A stretch of 64,000 bases of DNA from Corynebacterium minutissimum (lineage in GTDB: Bacteria; Actinomycetota; Actinomycetes; Mycobacteriales; Mycobacteriaceae). Both the position numbers and the translations under genes were made by a program. Within the stretch, counting starts at the first letter, position 1, and each line of letters opens with the position of its first letter. Under the pieces are notes generated by a model, which saw only the letters and a program-made list of their open reading frames with translations, did not search any database and had not been told where the DNA came from. This document shows positions 1-7,948 of the stretch, in pieces. The stretch is taken from contig NZ_CP069533.1 in assembly GCF_016889765.1 (NCBI RefSeq), forward strand, positions 2,604,001 through 2,668,000. The letters are read 5' to 3'.

Positions 1-249
1 GCCCGAGGAATAGTCACGCCCGGATTCATCGTCGCGGGCAACGAAGTCTAGATCACCGCTATTGCCTATAAGCGCCAAGTCTTGGTGCCCACGGGTAAAG
101 GCGTGCTGCGAATCGGCATCGCACGTGGAGTTGTCTTCGGCAGAGTCAGCAGCCCAGGCCAGTGGGGAAGCAGCAACACAGAGCGGAGTTGCGAGCGTCA
201 AGGCCGCGGCGGTGGTGAGGGTCAATGGGCGGATGATGAAGCGGTTCAT
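1..249 (-). CDS. Secreted surface-anchored repeat protein, 3' part outside window
   Basis: The start ATG (247-249) overlaps the stop of the upstream permease gene (TCAT on the plus strand, an ATGA junction), so it is translationally coupled as the next operon member. The visible 83 residues begin with a Sec signal peptide (basic MNRFIIRP, hydrophobic Ala/Leu core, likely cleavage after AWA). Then come TRGHQDLALIG and FVARDDESG, which resemble the start of the repeat in the other wall proteins of this operon (HGHVDLGLQV and FLARDD at 1851-2768). It is therefore a probable further choice-of-anchor M/actinobacterial surface-anchored domain protein. The rest, including any anchor, lies beyond base 1. 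Function is inferred only from the operon: display on the envelope beside a metal-type ABC transporter. Confidence 0.8.
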   Translation of the reverse strand, partial: MNRFIIRPLTLTTAAALTLATPLCVAASPLAWAADSAEDNSTCDADSQHAFTRGHQDLALIGNSGDLDFVARDDESGRDYSSG

Positions 250-1133
250 GCGGACAGGGACTCCTTAGGTTGAGGGGTAAGAGCAGTAGCGCGGCGGGAA
301 CTCAGGAAGGGAGACGCTACCCATGCCACGAGGAAGCAGGCGGTGAGCAGCAAAACGATGGTGGCTCCGGCGGGAAGGTCAATGGCCCACGCCAGGTAGA
401 TTCCGATAAAACTGCCCAGTGAACCAATGAGCGCAGAGCTCAGCATCATCGTTCCTAGTGAGTCGCAGAGCAGGCGTGCCGTGGCAGCCGGTGTAATGAG
501 CAATGCGAGAACGAGGATGTTGCCAATCGTTCCGACCGAAATCACTACCGCGCCCGTCACGCACAGGTAGAGCACGATATCCAGAGCGAAGACCGGCAGG
601 CCCATGGCGCGAGCGGTCTCTTTGTCCAAGCACGTCGCGGTGAGCTGTGGGCCGAGAAGGACGATGACACCCACGATGAGCACGGTGACAACGAGTGCCG
701 TGTAGAGATCCGTGCGGGATACACCGGTCAGTGAGCCGAAGAGGAAGCTGGTCAGGGATGCCGTGTAGCCCTCGACACGGGAGATGATCACCATGCCGAG
801 TGCAAAGGACGCGGCAAAGAAAATGCCGATGACCGAATCTTCCCGCACTGTGCGGCGCTGTGAGAAACACGCAATGAGTAGGGCCACCGTACAGCCAGCC
901 ACGGCACCGCCTATAAGGACAGAACCTTGGAGCACGAAGGCTATGGCCAGCCCTGGGAAGACAGCGTGGGAGACTGCATCCCCGATAAACGCCATGCCGC
1001 GCAGTACGACATAGCATCCCACGACGCCACACACGATGGCAGCAAGGATGGAGATACCCACCGCGCGGGCTAGGAAGTCCAAGTTCGGGTTGACGAGGTC
1101 TTGGAAGAACTCGAACAGTGAAATGTCGATCAT
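246..1133 (-). CDS. Anchored-repeat-type ABC transporter, permease subunit
   Basis: A 295-residue polytopic protein with about eight to nine hydrophobic segments, typical of the ABC-3 (ZnuB/MntB/TroC-like) permeases for Zn or Mn. The region GMAFIGDAVSHAVFPGLA (near residue 50) is the characteristic family signature, and TIGNILVLALLITPAATARLL is the late conserved segment. The start overlaps the ATPase stop (ATGA), so the two are coupled. The C-terminal tail is short and basic. With the ATPase, the lipoprotein and the wall proteins it corresponds to the TIGRFAM 'anchored repeat-type ABC transporter' permease group. The metal substrate is inferred from the family and has not been shown here. 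Confidence 0.88.
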   Translation of the reverse strand: MIDISLFEFFQDLVNPNLDFLARAVGISILAAIVCGVVGCYVVLRGMAFIGDAVSHAVFPGLAIAFVLQGSVLIGGAVAGCTVALLIACFSQRRTVREDSVIGIFFAASFALGMVIISRVEGYTASLTSFLFGSLTGVSRTDLYTALVVTVLIVGVIVLLGPQLTATCLDKETARAMGLPVFALDIVLYLCVTGAVVISVGTIGNILVLALLITPAATARLLCDSLGTMMLSSALIGSLGSFIGIYLAWAIDLPAGATIVLLLTACFLVAWVASPFLSSRRATALTPQPKESLSA

Positions 1134-1858
1134 GCTGCCACCCCAATCGCGGACAACAGCGGCGACGAGGTCGACACACCGAAGGTATCGCTCCAGGGCT
1201 GTGGACGCAGACGAATCTCCTCCGCGGGACCGTCGGCCACAATGCCCCGGTTAAAGAGCACAAGGCGTGAGCAGGAGTGGGCCGCCTCAGAGAGATTGTG
1301 CGTAGACATGACCACGCTGGTGCCCTGCGAGGTGAGTTCGTCAAAGAGGTACAACAGCTCTTCGGTGTTGGGGGCGTCGAGGCCGGTAAAAGGTTCGTCG
1401 AGAAGCAGCACGTCCGGTTCGGTGGCAAGGGCACGCGCGATGAGGACGCGCTGGCGCTGGCCGCCGGAAAGCTGCGCGATGGGACGCCGAGCGAACTCTT
1501 CTAGGTTGGTGAGTTCAATCGCGCGGCGCGTTGCCTCCTTGTCCGCATGGCGGGGTCGGCGCAGCCACCCCACGAGCCCCGTGCGGCCGCTGAGCACGGC
1601 TTTAGCCACGGTAATGGGAAAATCCCACTCCACGTCATGGCGTTGGGGCACGTAGCCCAGCGAGGTGGTGACGTCAATCGTGCCAGTGGATGGAACGAGG
1701 CCCAATATAGCGCGCAACAGTGTGGTCTTACCGGCACCATTGGGTCCCAGCAGTCCGATAAACTCGCCCGGGTTGACAGTCAGGCAGGCGTTCTCAATTA
1801 CGCGACGGCCCGCCAGAGTGACGCTTAAGTCTTCTACGGAAATGAGGGGACTAGTCAC
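1130..1858 (-). CDS. Anchored-repeat-type ABC transporter, ATP-binding subunit
   Basis: A 242-residue cytoplasmic ABC ATPase. Visible motifs in order: Walker A GPNGAGKTTLL near residue 38, Q-loop GYVPQRHDVEW near 68, signature LSGGQRQRVLIARAL near 129, Walker B DVLLLDEPFTGLD near 148, and H-loop STHNL near 185. GYVPQRHDVEWDFP with SVEDL at the N terminus is typical of Zn/Mn importer ATPases (ZnuC/MntA-like). The GTG start at 1856-1858 overlaps the preceding wall-protein gene by 8 bases, and the stop overlaps the permease start. The C-terminal stretch is short and unremarkable. It powers import through the permease encoded next to it. Confidence 0.9.
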   Translation of the reverse strand: MTSPLISVEDLSVTLAGRRVIENACLTVNPGEFIGLLGPNGAGKTTLLRAILGLVPSTGTIDVTTSLGYVPQRHDVEWDFPITVAKAVLSGRTGLVGWLRRPRHADKEATRRAIELTNLEEFARRPIAQLSGGQRQRVLIARALATEPDVLLLDEPFTGLDAPNTEELLYLFDELTSQGTSVVMSTHNLSEAAHSCSRLVLFNRGIVADGPAEEIRLRPQPWSDTFGVSTSSPLLSAIGVAA

Positions 1859-2768
1859 GTCGCCCTCCCTTCGTGCGTGCGGCGGCGATGAGAGCAGCTA
1901 CGAGCACAAGCACACCAAGGCCCGCGAGAGCCCATACCCACACTGGGACGGCACCGGGGGAGGAAGAATCGTCCGCATTCATGCCCGCAGCAGAGTCATC
2001 CCACTCGGTGGCCTGTGCTTCAGCCACGTCGGTGTCGTTGCCCACCGCGAATGTCAATGTGGCCTCTGCAGAAACCTCAGAACCAGCGCTATCGCCAGAG
2101 CCCTCGCCCGTCATGCGCACTCGCACTTGGTGGATACCTGGCTCGGTGAATACCCAGTTGGCGTGGGTATGCGTGCCCAAGTCCACCCAGAATCCTTCGG
2201 TAGCGGCGTCGGCGGTGGACCACAGCAGCTGCGGTGGTTCAAAGCCTCCATTTTGCAGGAAGAGGGAGAAATCACCTGGCCCTTGGTGTCCGATGAACTC
2301 CATGGTGAGGCCGCGGTCAACGTTCTCGTTGAGCGACGGCGCTTGCGTATTCCAGCCCAGCCACGGAACGTCGGCTTGTTCGGTCTGGGGAACTACCCAG
2401 ACGTGAGAACCTGGGTCTGCGCCAACAAAGGAAAAGGCCTCGTCCTCCGGCAGAGTAAGTTGAGCATCGTCGCTGACATCAAAGACAACGTCATCGAGCT
2501 CGCGCCAGACTGGCTTCTCGGCCGAATCATCGCGGGCTAGAAAGTTCGCCTGCCCGTCAATGACCTGCAGACCTAGATCTACGTGGCCGTGGTCGATAGT
2601 GGTTTCGGTACCGGGTGCAGCGACGTCTTCGTCGGCGCTGACAACCTGCGCCAGATCTCCGGCCCAGGCGGCGGATGGGGCAATCGCTAGGCATGCAGCG
2701 GTGAGCGTTGCAGCCAGCGCTGTCATGAGACGCGGGGCATAGCGTGGACGGGTAACGGTAATGGTCAT
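1851..2768 (-). CDS. Surface-anchored protein with one choice-of-anchor M domain
   Basis: 305 residues. A signal peptide (about 1-36, ending SAAWAG) is followed by one anchored repeat at about 58-245. Its landmarks are DHGHVDLGLQV, FLARDD, WVVPQTEQ, WLGWNTQ, GPGDFSLF and GTHTHANWVFTEPGIHQVRV. After an acidic Ser/Asp linker comes one membrane helix (WVWALAGLGVLVLVAALIAA) and a basic tail (RTKGGRRD), so it is probably held in the membrane rather than by an LPXTG signal, which is absent. The gene follows the binding-protein gene by 12 bases that contain the ribosome binding site (AAAGGAAAG). The paired histidines (HGH, HTH) recur in every copy and could bind metal; that is inference. Confidence 0.85.
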   Translation of the reverse strand: MTITVTRPRYAPRLMTALAATLTAACLAIAPSAAWAGDLAQVVSADEDVAAPGTETTIDHGHVDLGLQVIDGQANFLARDDSAEKPVWRELDDVVFDVSDDAQLTLPEDEAFSFVGADPGSHVWVVPQTEQADVPWLGWNTQAPSLNENVDRGLTMEFIGHQGPGDFSLFLQNGGFEPPQLLWSTADAATEGFWVDLGTHTHANWVFTEPGIHQVRVRMTGEGSGDSAGSEVSAEATLTFAVGNDTDVAEAQATEWDDSAAGMNADDSSSPGAVPVWVWALAGLGVLVLVAALIAAARTKGGRRD

Positions 2769-2780
2769 TTATTCTTTCCT

Positions 2781-4265
2781 TTATGAGAGACAGCGGTTGA
2801 GTGACTCGGCGTTAAATCGCATGAGGTCGAGGTAGGTGGGGACAGCGTCATCGAGAGTGTCGCCGTAAATGGGGCACACCGCAATCCCTAGGGAGTGCGC
2901 GGCTTCTCTGATGACATCGGCGCTGGCCTGTTGCGTGGGCTCGATGAAGACAGCGGGCAGCTGTAGGTTCTCCAAGGTTCGGCGCAAGGCAATGACGTCG
3001 CGCGGTGAAGGCTCGATGGCGGGGTTCGGGGTGACAAATCCGGCGATATCAATGCCATAGCCTTGCTCGAGGTAGGCGTAGCCGTGATGTGGGGTCACCA
3101 AGTGACGGCGGCGCTCAGGGAGAGCAGTCAGAAGGTCACGGACATAAGAGTCCGTATCTCGTAGCTGTGCGGCGTACTCCTGGGCCCGGGCGCGGTATTC
3201 GGCGCCATGCGAAGGATCCGCCAGGGCGAGTTGGTCGGCGATAACTTCGGCGTAGGCGATGACATTCTTAGCGTTGTGCCACAGGTGTGGGTCGACCTCA
3301 CCGTGGATGTGCTTGCCCAGCACTGCTTGGGGGAGCAGATAGGTCTCGTCGCCGGGCCGACCGAGGAAGCGGTAGGAGGGATCCGGGGGAATTTCTTGCA
3401 AGGTCGAGGACGGGACACTGAGTGCTGTGGTGGCGGGGTCAAAGTGTTCACCCTGATCTTCAAGGCCCAGCTTGCCTGTGCCCAAGTCCGCGGTGATGTC
3501 GACGTGGCCCTCACCCAGTGAGTGCATCCCCTCCGGTGGCGTAACGCCAACGGCGACCGTGATGACTTGTGATGCCGAGTCCGTTGCGCCGAAGGTCAGG
3601 CGATAAATGCCGGGCTTGCTAAATGCCCAGGAGACATGGGTATGAGCGTTGGCCGGCAGCGTGGTGGAATCCTCGCGCTCGCTGACACCATCGGCCGTGT
3701 TGAATAACGGTTCTGGGGTACCGAAAGTGGAGACCACGTAGGCGGCCACATCACCGGGACCTGTGGCGTCGAGGAGCTGCATTGTGACACTGTTGCGCCC
3801 GGCAGGTGCGTTGCGCACGCGCAGACCCAGCCAGATGGCATCCAGTGCCACATTTTCCACCAGCGGCACGAGCGTGGCGCCGCGCGTCGACGCTTGGTCC
3901 GCTACCTCCGTCACGGGAACGTCGGAGGATTCGTTCATGGATTTCATGAGGTTCTGCGGCTCCAGGAGCAGGCCGTTGGCCAGCAATACATCCGCGGTGG
4001 CGATATCCCTGACAGTGCGCAGGCTCGGCTCGAAGGTGTGCGGGTCCTTGCCAGCAGGGATCAGCGTGGTCACCTGGGCGTCGGGGCCGGCGATGTGCTT
4101 GGCGACGTCCCCCAGAATCGGCGTCGTCGCCACCACCTTCATGCCCCCATCGGAAGCATTCTCGCCGGCGGCGGTGCTCGCGCAGCTGGTAAGTATTGCT
4201 GCCACTGTGGTTAGCGTGATGAGCAGAGCTCCGCGGCGCGCTGCTCGTAGAGTTGCCAAGGGCAT
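2781..4265 (-). CDS. Metal-binding lipoprotein of anchored-repeat ABC transporter, with inserted wall-type domain
   Basis: 494 residues. The ATG at 4263-4265 was chosen because it overlaps the upstream stop (TGATG) and starts a good lipoprotein signal with lipobox LTSC (25-28). Two halves of a ZnuA/TroA-like cluster A-I binding protein are visible: residues 42-125 (VVATTPILGDVAKHI, H76 in DPHTFEPS) and 320-494 (H327 in DPHLWH, H393/H394 in TPHHGYAYLEQGYG, late acidic ligands near D469). Between them, about 130-320, is an insert made of pieces of the wall repeat, but in altered order: WLG at 145, GPGDV, HTHVSWAFSKPGIY at 208-221, then GEGHVDITADLG at 251-262 and YLLPQ at 309-313. In the stand-alone wall proteins HGHVD and LPQT precede the W-G and HTH segments. 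The insert thus looks circularly permuted. It probably captures Zn or Mn and hands it to the permease. Confidence 0.87.
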   Translation of the reverse strand: MPLATLRAARRGALLITLTTVAAILTSCASTAAGENASDGGMKVVATTPILGDVAKHIAGPDAQVTTLIPAGKDPHTFEPSLRTVRDIATADVLLANGLLLEPQNLMKSMNESSDVPVTEVADQASTRGATLVPLVENVALDAIWLGLRVRNAPAGRNSVTMQLLDATGPGDVAAYVVSTFGTPEPLFNTADGVSEREDSTTLPANAHTHVSWAFSKPGIYRLTFGATDSASQVITVAVGVTPPEGMHSLGEGHVDITADLGTGKLGLEDQGEHFDPATTALSVPSSTLQEIPPDPSYRFLGRPGDETYLLPQAVLGKHIHGEVDPHLWHNAKNVIAYAEVIADQLALADPSHGAEYRARAQEYAAQLRDTDSYVRDLLTALPERRRHLVTPHHGYAYLEQGYGIDIAGFVTPNPAIEPSPRDVIALRRTLENLQLPAVFIEPTQQASADVIREAAHSLGIAVCPIYGDTLDDAVPTYLDLMRFNAESLNRCLS

Positions 4266-5362
4266 CAGTCGCGGCCCCTCGCCAACGCTAGGCGTGCTAC
4301 AGCCAGGCCGAGAACCAGCATTCCGAGGCCCAAGATTCCGATACCCCACGGTAGGAGGCTCTGTCCACTGTCGTAGTAGCCGGTAGCGGCCACGGTGTCG
4401 ACATTCTCAGCAGAAGGACTCGTGTGTGCAGTGCGCTCAGCTCTGCGCTCCTTGCGATCCTTTCGATCAGTGCGCTCTTTCCGGTTCGACCTGTCTTTGT
4501 CTTCCTTAGGCTTATGAGTGCCTTTGGCACTCGCTGCTGCTGCAGGACCATTGGCCACGCCGGGGGCGCTGCCAGAACTCACGTGGGATTCGCCACCGGC
4601 ATCAGAAGGGGACTGGGGGTTGGGGGAGGCGTCGCCAAGCACAGCATCCTCACCGTGACCGGCACCGTCTTCGGTCTCATCCGACTCGTGCTCGGATTCA
4701 TCCGCATCCTGCGGTGCCATCTCGCCGTCACCGACGTCCCACGTGTAGGTCACCTGGTTGCTGGCATCGCCATTAGAGACCGCCTGAACTGTCATGGTGT
4801 AGATACCAGGATCCGTAAACGCCCAGTTGACGTGGCGGTGCGCCGGGTAAGCTTGGTTGATGACATCACCGCTGACCAGGTCCAGTGCGCCTTCCTCTGT
4901 AACCGGTTGAATGTCGCCGAAGCCAGCGGTTTCGAAGACGAAGATGTCTCCAGGTCCGGTGACTTCAACGAACTCAAGGTCAACGTCCTTGTACCCTGCG
5001 GACTGCGCTGGCTGGGTATCCCATCCCGGCCACAGAAGCGAGCTGTCCTGGGTCTGCGGCAGGTAGTAGGTGGGAGTTCCGATACCGTCGATACGCTCAG
5101 TGGCGTCGTTCCATGCTTCCTCGGTGACCTTGAGGGTGACATCGTTGCCGGGGTGGACAACACCACTGCCGGTGATGTCCTCCTTTAAGGACAACGTGAG
5201 TTCGCCATCAGGGGCGGTGACGTAGAAAGCATCGACGTGGCCGGAATCGAAAACCTCGCCGTCAGCATGGGCCGCGGGCACCGGGGCGCCCATGAGCATG
5301 AGGGATAGTGAGGCCGTTGCCGCCACGGGGGCGGCAGCCGTGCGGTGAGAGATAAAGTTCAC
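4265..5362 (-). CDS. Surface-anchored repeat protein with charged spacer and C-terminal membrane helix
   Basis: 365 residues from a GTG start (5360-5362) with ribosome binding site AAGGAG. Signal peptide about 1-33 (ending AHA-D). One anchored repeat at about 38-215: DSGHVDAFYV, YYLPQTQDSSLLWPGWDTQ, GPGDIFVFETAGFG and HRHVNWAFTDPGIYTMTV. It is followed by an acidic, His-containing linker (DESEHESDETEDGAGHGED), a Ser/Pro stretch and a strongly basic Lys/Arg/Asp block near 285-315. A single hydrophobic helix (GIGILGLGMLVLGLAVARLAL) and a short RGRD tail close the protein. VAATG before the helix is not a standard sortase site. The stop overlaps the start of the lipoprotein gene. Confidence 0.84.
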   Translation of the reverse strand: MNFISHRTAAAPVAATASLSLMLMGAPVPAAHADGEVFDSGHVDAFYVTAPDGELTLSLKEDITGSGVVHPGNDVTLKVTEEAWNDATERIDGIGTPTYYLPQTQDSSLLWPGWDTQPAQSAGYKDVDLEFVEVTGPGDIFVFETAGFGDIQPVTEEGALDLVSGDVINQAYPAHRHVNWAFTDPGIYTMTVQAVSNGDASNQVTYTWDVGDGEMAPQDADESEHESDETEDGAGHGEDAVLGDASPNPQSPSDAGGESHVSSGSAPGVANGPAAAASAKGTHKPKEDKDRSNRKERTDRKDRKERRAERTAHTSPSAENVDTVAATGYYDSGQSLLPWGIGILGLGMLVLGLAVARLALARGRD

Positions 5363-5377
5363 GGTGAAACTCCTTAT

Positions 5378-7774
5378 CTAGCGGCGAAAGAGCCCGTTGA
5401 GACGGGCCGTGATGTCCTGGCGGTGGTCGTTATAGAAGTTGAGGAAGCCCTGGAACACGATGGCCAGGACGACGGGAAGCACAAGGCCCCACAGTCCCTG
5501 GAGCTTCGGCTTCGAAGACTTCAAATCTTTTGAGGAAGCGTCAGGCTTGCTCGAGTTTTCTGGCTTCGTGCCGTCACCCGTGGAGCCGCCTTGGCCCTTG
5601 GAACCGCCCTCGTCTTTGGAGCCGCCCTTACCTTTGGAGCCGCCCTCGCCCTTCGCGCTCACACAGTCCTTAATCGCGGCGTCGCCAGCGGCCACGGTGA
5701 GCGCCTGGGGCGCAGACGTGATGTCCTTGCCGTCCTTCGTGGTGGCGGTGTAGGTGATCTCGAGTTTGTAGATGCCCGGCTTGGTGAACGCCCAGTTGGT
5801 GTGCGTATGAGAAGCGAAGGTGGTCTCAATGGAATAGTCACCTTCGGCGGAATTCACCAGTGGGGTAAAGGACTTGCCAAGGCCCTCGGTAGTAAAGAGA
5901 CCAACATTGCCACCTTCCGGCATGTCGGTGGGCTTGATGTTGAGCGTCACCGTGCCGTCTTTGTAATCGTCATAATTCAGGCTCTGGGTGTTGTAGCCAG
6001 GCCAGATGATGCCTTGCTCTTGAGTCTGCGGCAGCAGGTAGAACTTGTCCTCGCCCAAGTAATCAAATTCCTTGCCCTTGAGAACCTCTGGGCGCGCACG
6101 CAAAGCGTTGTCGTGGATAGCAAGGACGACGTCATCGAGCGGGCGCTCAACGGTCTTCTTATCCACAATGGCGGTTTCATCCTTGAGACGCGCGGCGAAG
6201 GAGTCGCCGTCACGGGCGGCTGTGATGTCGACGTGGCCGTGGTCCAGAATCTTCTTGTTTGCGCAGACTCCGCTGCGGGGGCTGGAACCAGGTGTGGCAT
6301 CTCCCTTGTCGCCCGGTGTCGTTTCCGGCGCGGTGGATTCCTTGCCGAGTTCACCGGTAGCTTCGTAGTTTTGACCGAAGTCAAAGGAATCCGTCAGGGT
6401 AATGGAGCCGGAATTCTGCGTCACCGTCGGGTGCGGGAGGATATCGAGCCGAACCTTGTTGCCGTTGAAGTTCTTGTCGGCACCAACGACAAACTCGGCG
6501 CGGCCGCCCGTGATGACACCGTCGAAAGGAATGTCGGCGTAGTCGCTGTCCCCGCTGAAGAATCCTCCGTGGACATAACCGTCGAGCTTCTTATCGGCAG
6601 CCTCAACGATGATGCGCGTAGCATCATCACCTTCGGGAACAGCGCGAGCGGTGATACTCGGATCTGACACGGAGATTTCCTCACCGGAGGAAAGCTCGCG
6701 AGGGTTGGAGGTCTCAGTCCAAGAATCGGCGGATTTCTTGGATGATGTGCTGAGCTTCGCGCCCTCGGCGTAGTCGAGCTCCTCAGATACCCAGCGAGGT
6801 GAGTCGTCCTCCGGGGTGTAGACGGCTTGGATCTTTGAGGCCTCGGGGCCGAGGAATTCATCAAAGTGAGCTTTGCCGTCAGTGACGGGGAGGTCGGTGA
6901 GGAAGTAGCCGTCGATAAGCAGTGTCAGGGTACCGTTCGTGCCGCCGGAGAAGTCGATGGAGGAGAGGTTCTCATCGCCATCCTTCTCCTTGTCCTTCTT
7001 CGGAGCGATGGTGAGCTGGTAATCCTTGGCGGAGGCGTCACCGCTCGATGCCGCGTCAAAGCGCTCGCGCAGGGACGGCGTGGCCTCCTTGAGCGGGCGC
7101 TCACCGCCGACCTGGATAGACGTGGTGACCGGCTCGGAGGCAATGAGCTTGCCATTCTTGTCTCGGGCGGTGGTTCGGTAGGTGAGCTCGTAGCGGCCGG
7201 GCTTGGAAAAGACCGTGTAATTGTGAGTGTGCGTGCCGCTGGTCAGCCATGCGGAATGCGGGGCGCCTTCAGTGGTGCCAAAGAAGCGCTGCAGGCCGCC
7301 AGGGCCGGGGTAGTAGCCGAACATTTCGACCTCGCCTGGTCCATCGACGCTGAGAAGGTCGAGAGAGGCGATATTGTCGCGGAAGTCATCGACGGGCAGC
7401 TCAGTGTCCGCACCGAAACCCATCCAGACCGGATCGAGGGTGCCGTTCACGCTAGCGGGGGCCATGTAGTAGGTCTTTCCAGCCTGTCCTGCGAAGGAGA
7501 GGGCAGGATCCTCGGGGACAGTGAACTGGTATTGGTTCTTGCCGTTTTGGCCCCAGCCTTTGCCTACCCATGCCACAGTCTCGTCGAGAGCATGATCAGC
7601 GTCCGTCGAGTGAGATTTTAGAGTGAGGGAGTTGTTCTCCCAGAACGACTTTGGTGAGTCGATGTGGGTTTGTGTGGCCACGTGCTTGCCGTCGTCAGGG
7701 CCAGCGAGCGCAGGTGCGGGGGAGGCAAGGAGGGTGGCGCAGGTAAGAAGCGCCACAGTGCGGAGTCGTGCCAC
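5378..7774 (-). CDS. Large surface-anchored protein with two wall repeats (ABC transporter-associated)
   Basis: 798 residues; first gene of the operon, GTG start at 7772-7774 with AAAGG upstream. Signal peptide about 1-24. Repeat one, about 33-222: TQTHIDSPKSFW, YYMAPASVNGTLDPVWMGF and GTHTHNYTVFSKPGRYELTY. A middle region, about 240-480, looks beta-rich and is not recognised. Repeat two, about 505-690: DHGHVDITAARDGD, FYLLPQTQEQGIIWPGYNTQ and SHTHTNWAFTKPGIYKLEI. A low-complexity Gly/Ser/Lys spacer of GGSKG-type units (about 700-730) leads to a C-terminal hydrophobic segment (GLVLPVVLAIVFQGFL) and a basic end. It fits the family named in TIGRFAMs as the putative ABC transporter-associated repeat protein. 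The spacer could carry the domains across the cell wall. Confidence 0.86.
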   Translation of the reverse strand: MARLRTVALLTCATLLASPAPALAGPDDGKHVATQTHIDSPKSFWENNSLTLKSHSTDADHALDETVAWVGKGWGQNGKNQYQFTVPEDPALSFAGQAGKTYYMAPASVNGTLDPVWMGFGADTELPVDDFRDNIASLDLLSVDGPGEVEMFGYYPGPGGLQRFFGTTEGAPHSAWLTSGTHTHNYTVFSKPGRYELTYRTTARDKNGKLIASEPVTTSIQVGGERPLKEATPSLRERFDAASSGDASAKDYQLTIAPKKDKEKDGDENLSSIDFSGGTNGTLTLLIDGYFLTDLPVTDGKAHFDEFLGPEASKIQAVYTPEDDSPRWVSEELDYAEGAKLSTSSKKSADSWTETSNPRELSSGEEISVSDPSITARAVPEGDDATRIIVEAADKKLDGYVHGGFFSGDSDYADIPFDGVITGGRAEFVVGADKNFNGNKVRLDILPHPTVTQNSGSITLTDSFDFGQNYEATGELGKESTAPETTPGDKGDATPGSSPRSGVCANKKILDHGHVDITAARDGDSFAARLKDETAIVDKKTVERPLDDVVLAIHDNALRARPEVLKGKEFDYLGEDKFYLLPQTQEQGIIWPGYNTQSLNYDDYKDGTVTLNIKPTDMPEGGNVGLFTTEGLGKSFTPLVNSAEGDYSIETTFASHTHTNWAFTKPGIYKLEITYTATTKDGKDITSAPQALTVAAGDAAIKDCVSAKGEGGSKGKGGSKDEGGSKGQGGSTGDGTKPENSSKPDASSKDLKSSKPKLQGLWGLVLPVVLAIVFQGFLNFYNDHRQDITARLNGLFRR

Positions 7775-7814
7775 GGTGGAGTGAAACCTTTCTTGAGTTC
7801 TAATGGGAGATTTT

Positions 7815-7847
7815 CACTATAAGTAATGATTATCATTCCCTATAGTG
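7815..7847. promoter_or_regulatory. Fur/Zur-type palindromic operator at the promoter of the wall-repeat operon
   Basis: Two inverted repeats share one centre at base 7831. The inner is AATGATTATCATT (7825-7837, perfect apart from the central base). The outer is CACTATA (7815-7821) and TATAGTG (7841-7847). The inner core matches the AT-rich Fur-family pattern (Fur, Zur). On the minus strand the outer arm reads TATAGT and would serve as -10, giving a start near 7809, about 35 bases before the GTG of the 798-residue gene. A bound repressor would sit directly on it. Which metal is sensed is inference; Zur fits the transporter type. Confidence 0.7.
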
Positions 7848-7948
7848 TTGTTGGAAAATCCCTGCACGCAATTAGTGGAAACTGCTTTCATCTACCCCCA
7901 AGTGGGGCGGGCGGTGCGCGGTAGATGGGCTGAACTACGATGGGGAAC

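Noticed and set aside
379..1434. A 351-codon minus-strand frame across the permease and ATPase genes
   Set aside because: Same strand but wrong frame; Arg/Pro/His/Cys-rich composition and no motifs, whereas the overlapping genes show full ABC signatures.
4266..4349. Upstream start adding 28 residues to the binding lipoprotein
   Set aside because: It would bury the lipoprotein signal; ATG 4265 overlaps the previous stop and gives a normal signal peptide.
7815..7847. DtxR/IdeR iron box at the wall-repeat operon promoter
   Set aside because: The sequence lacks the TTAGG...CCTAA arms of DtxR sites; the Fur/Zur-like palindrome fits better.
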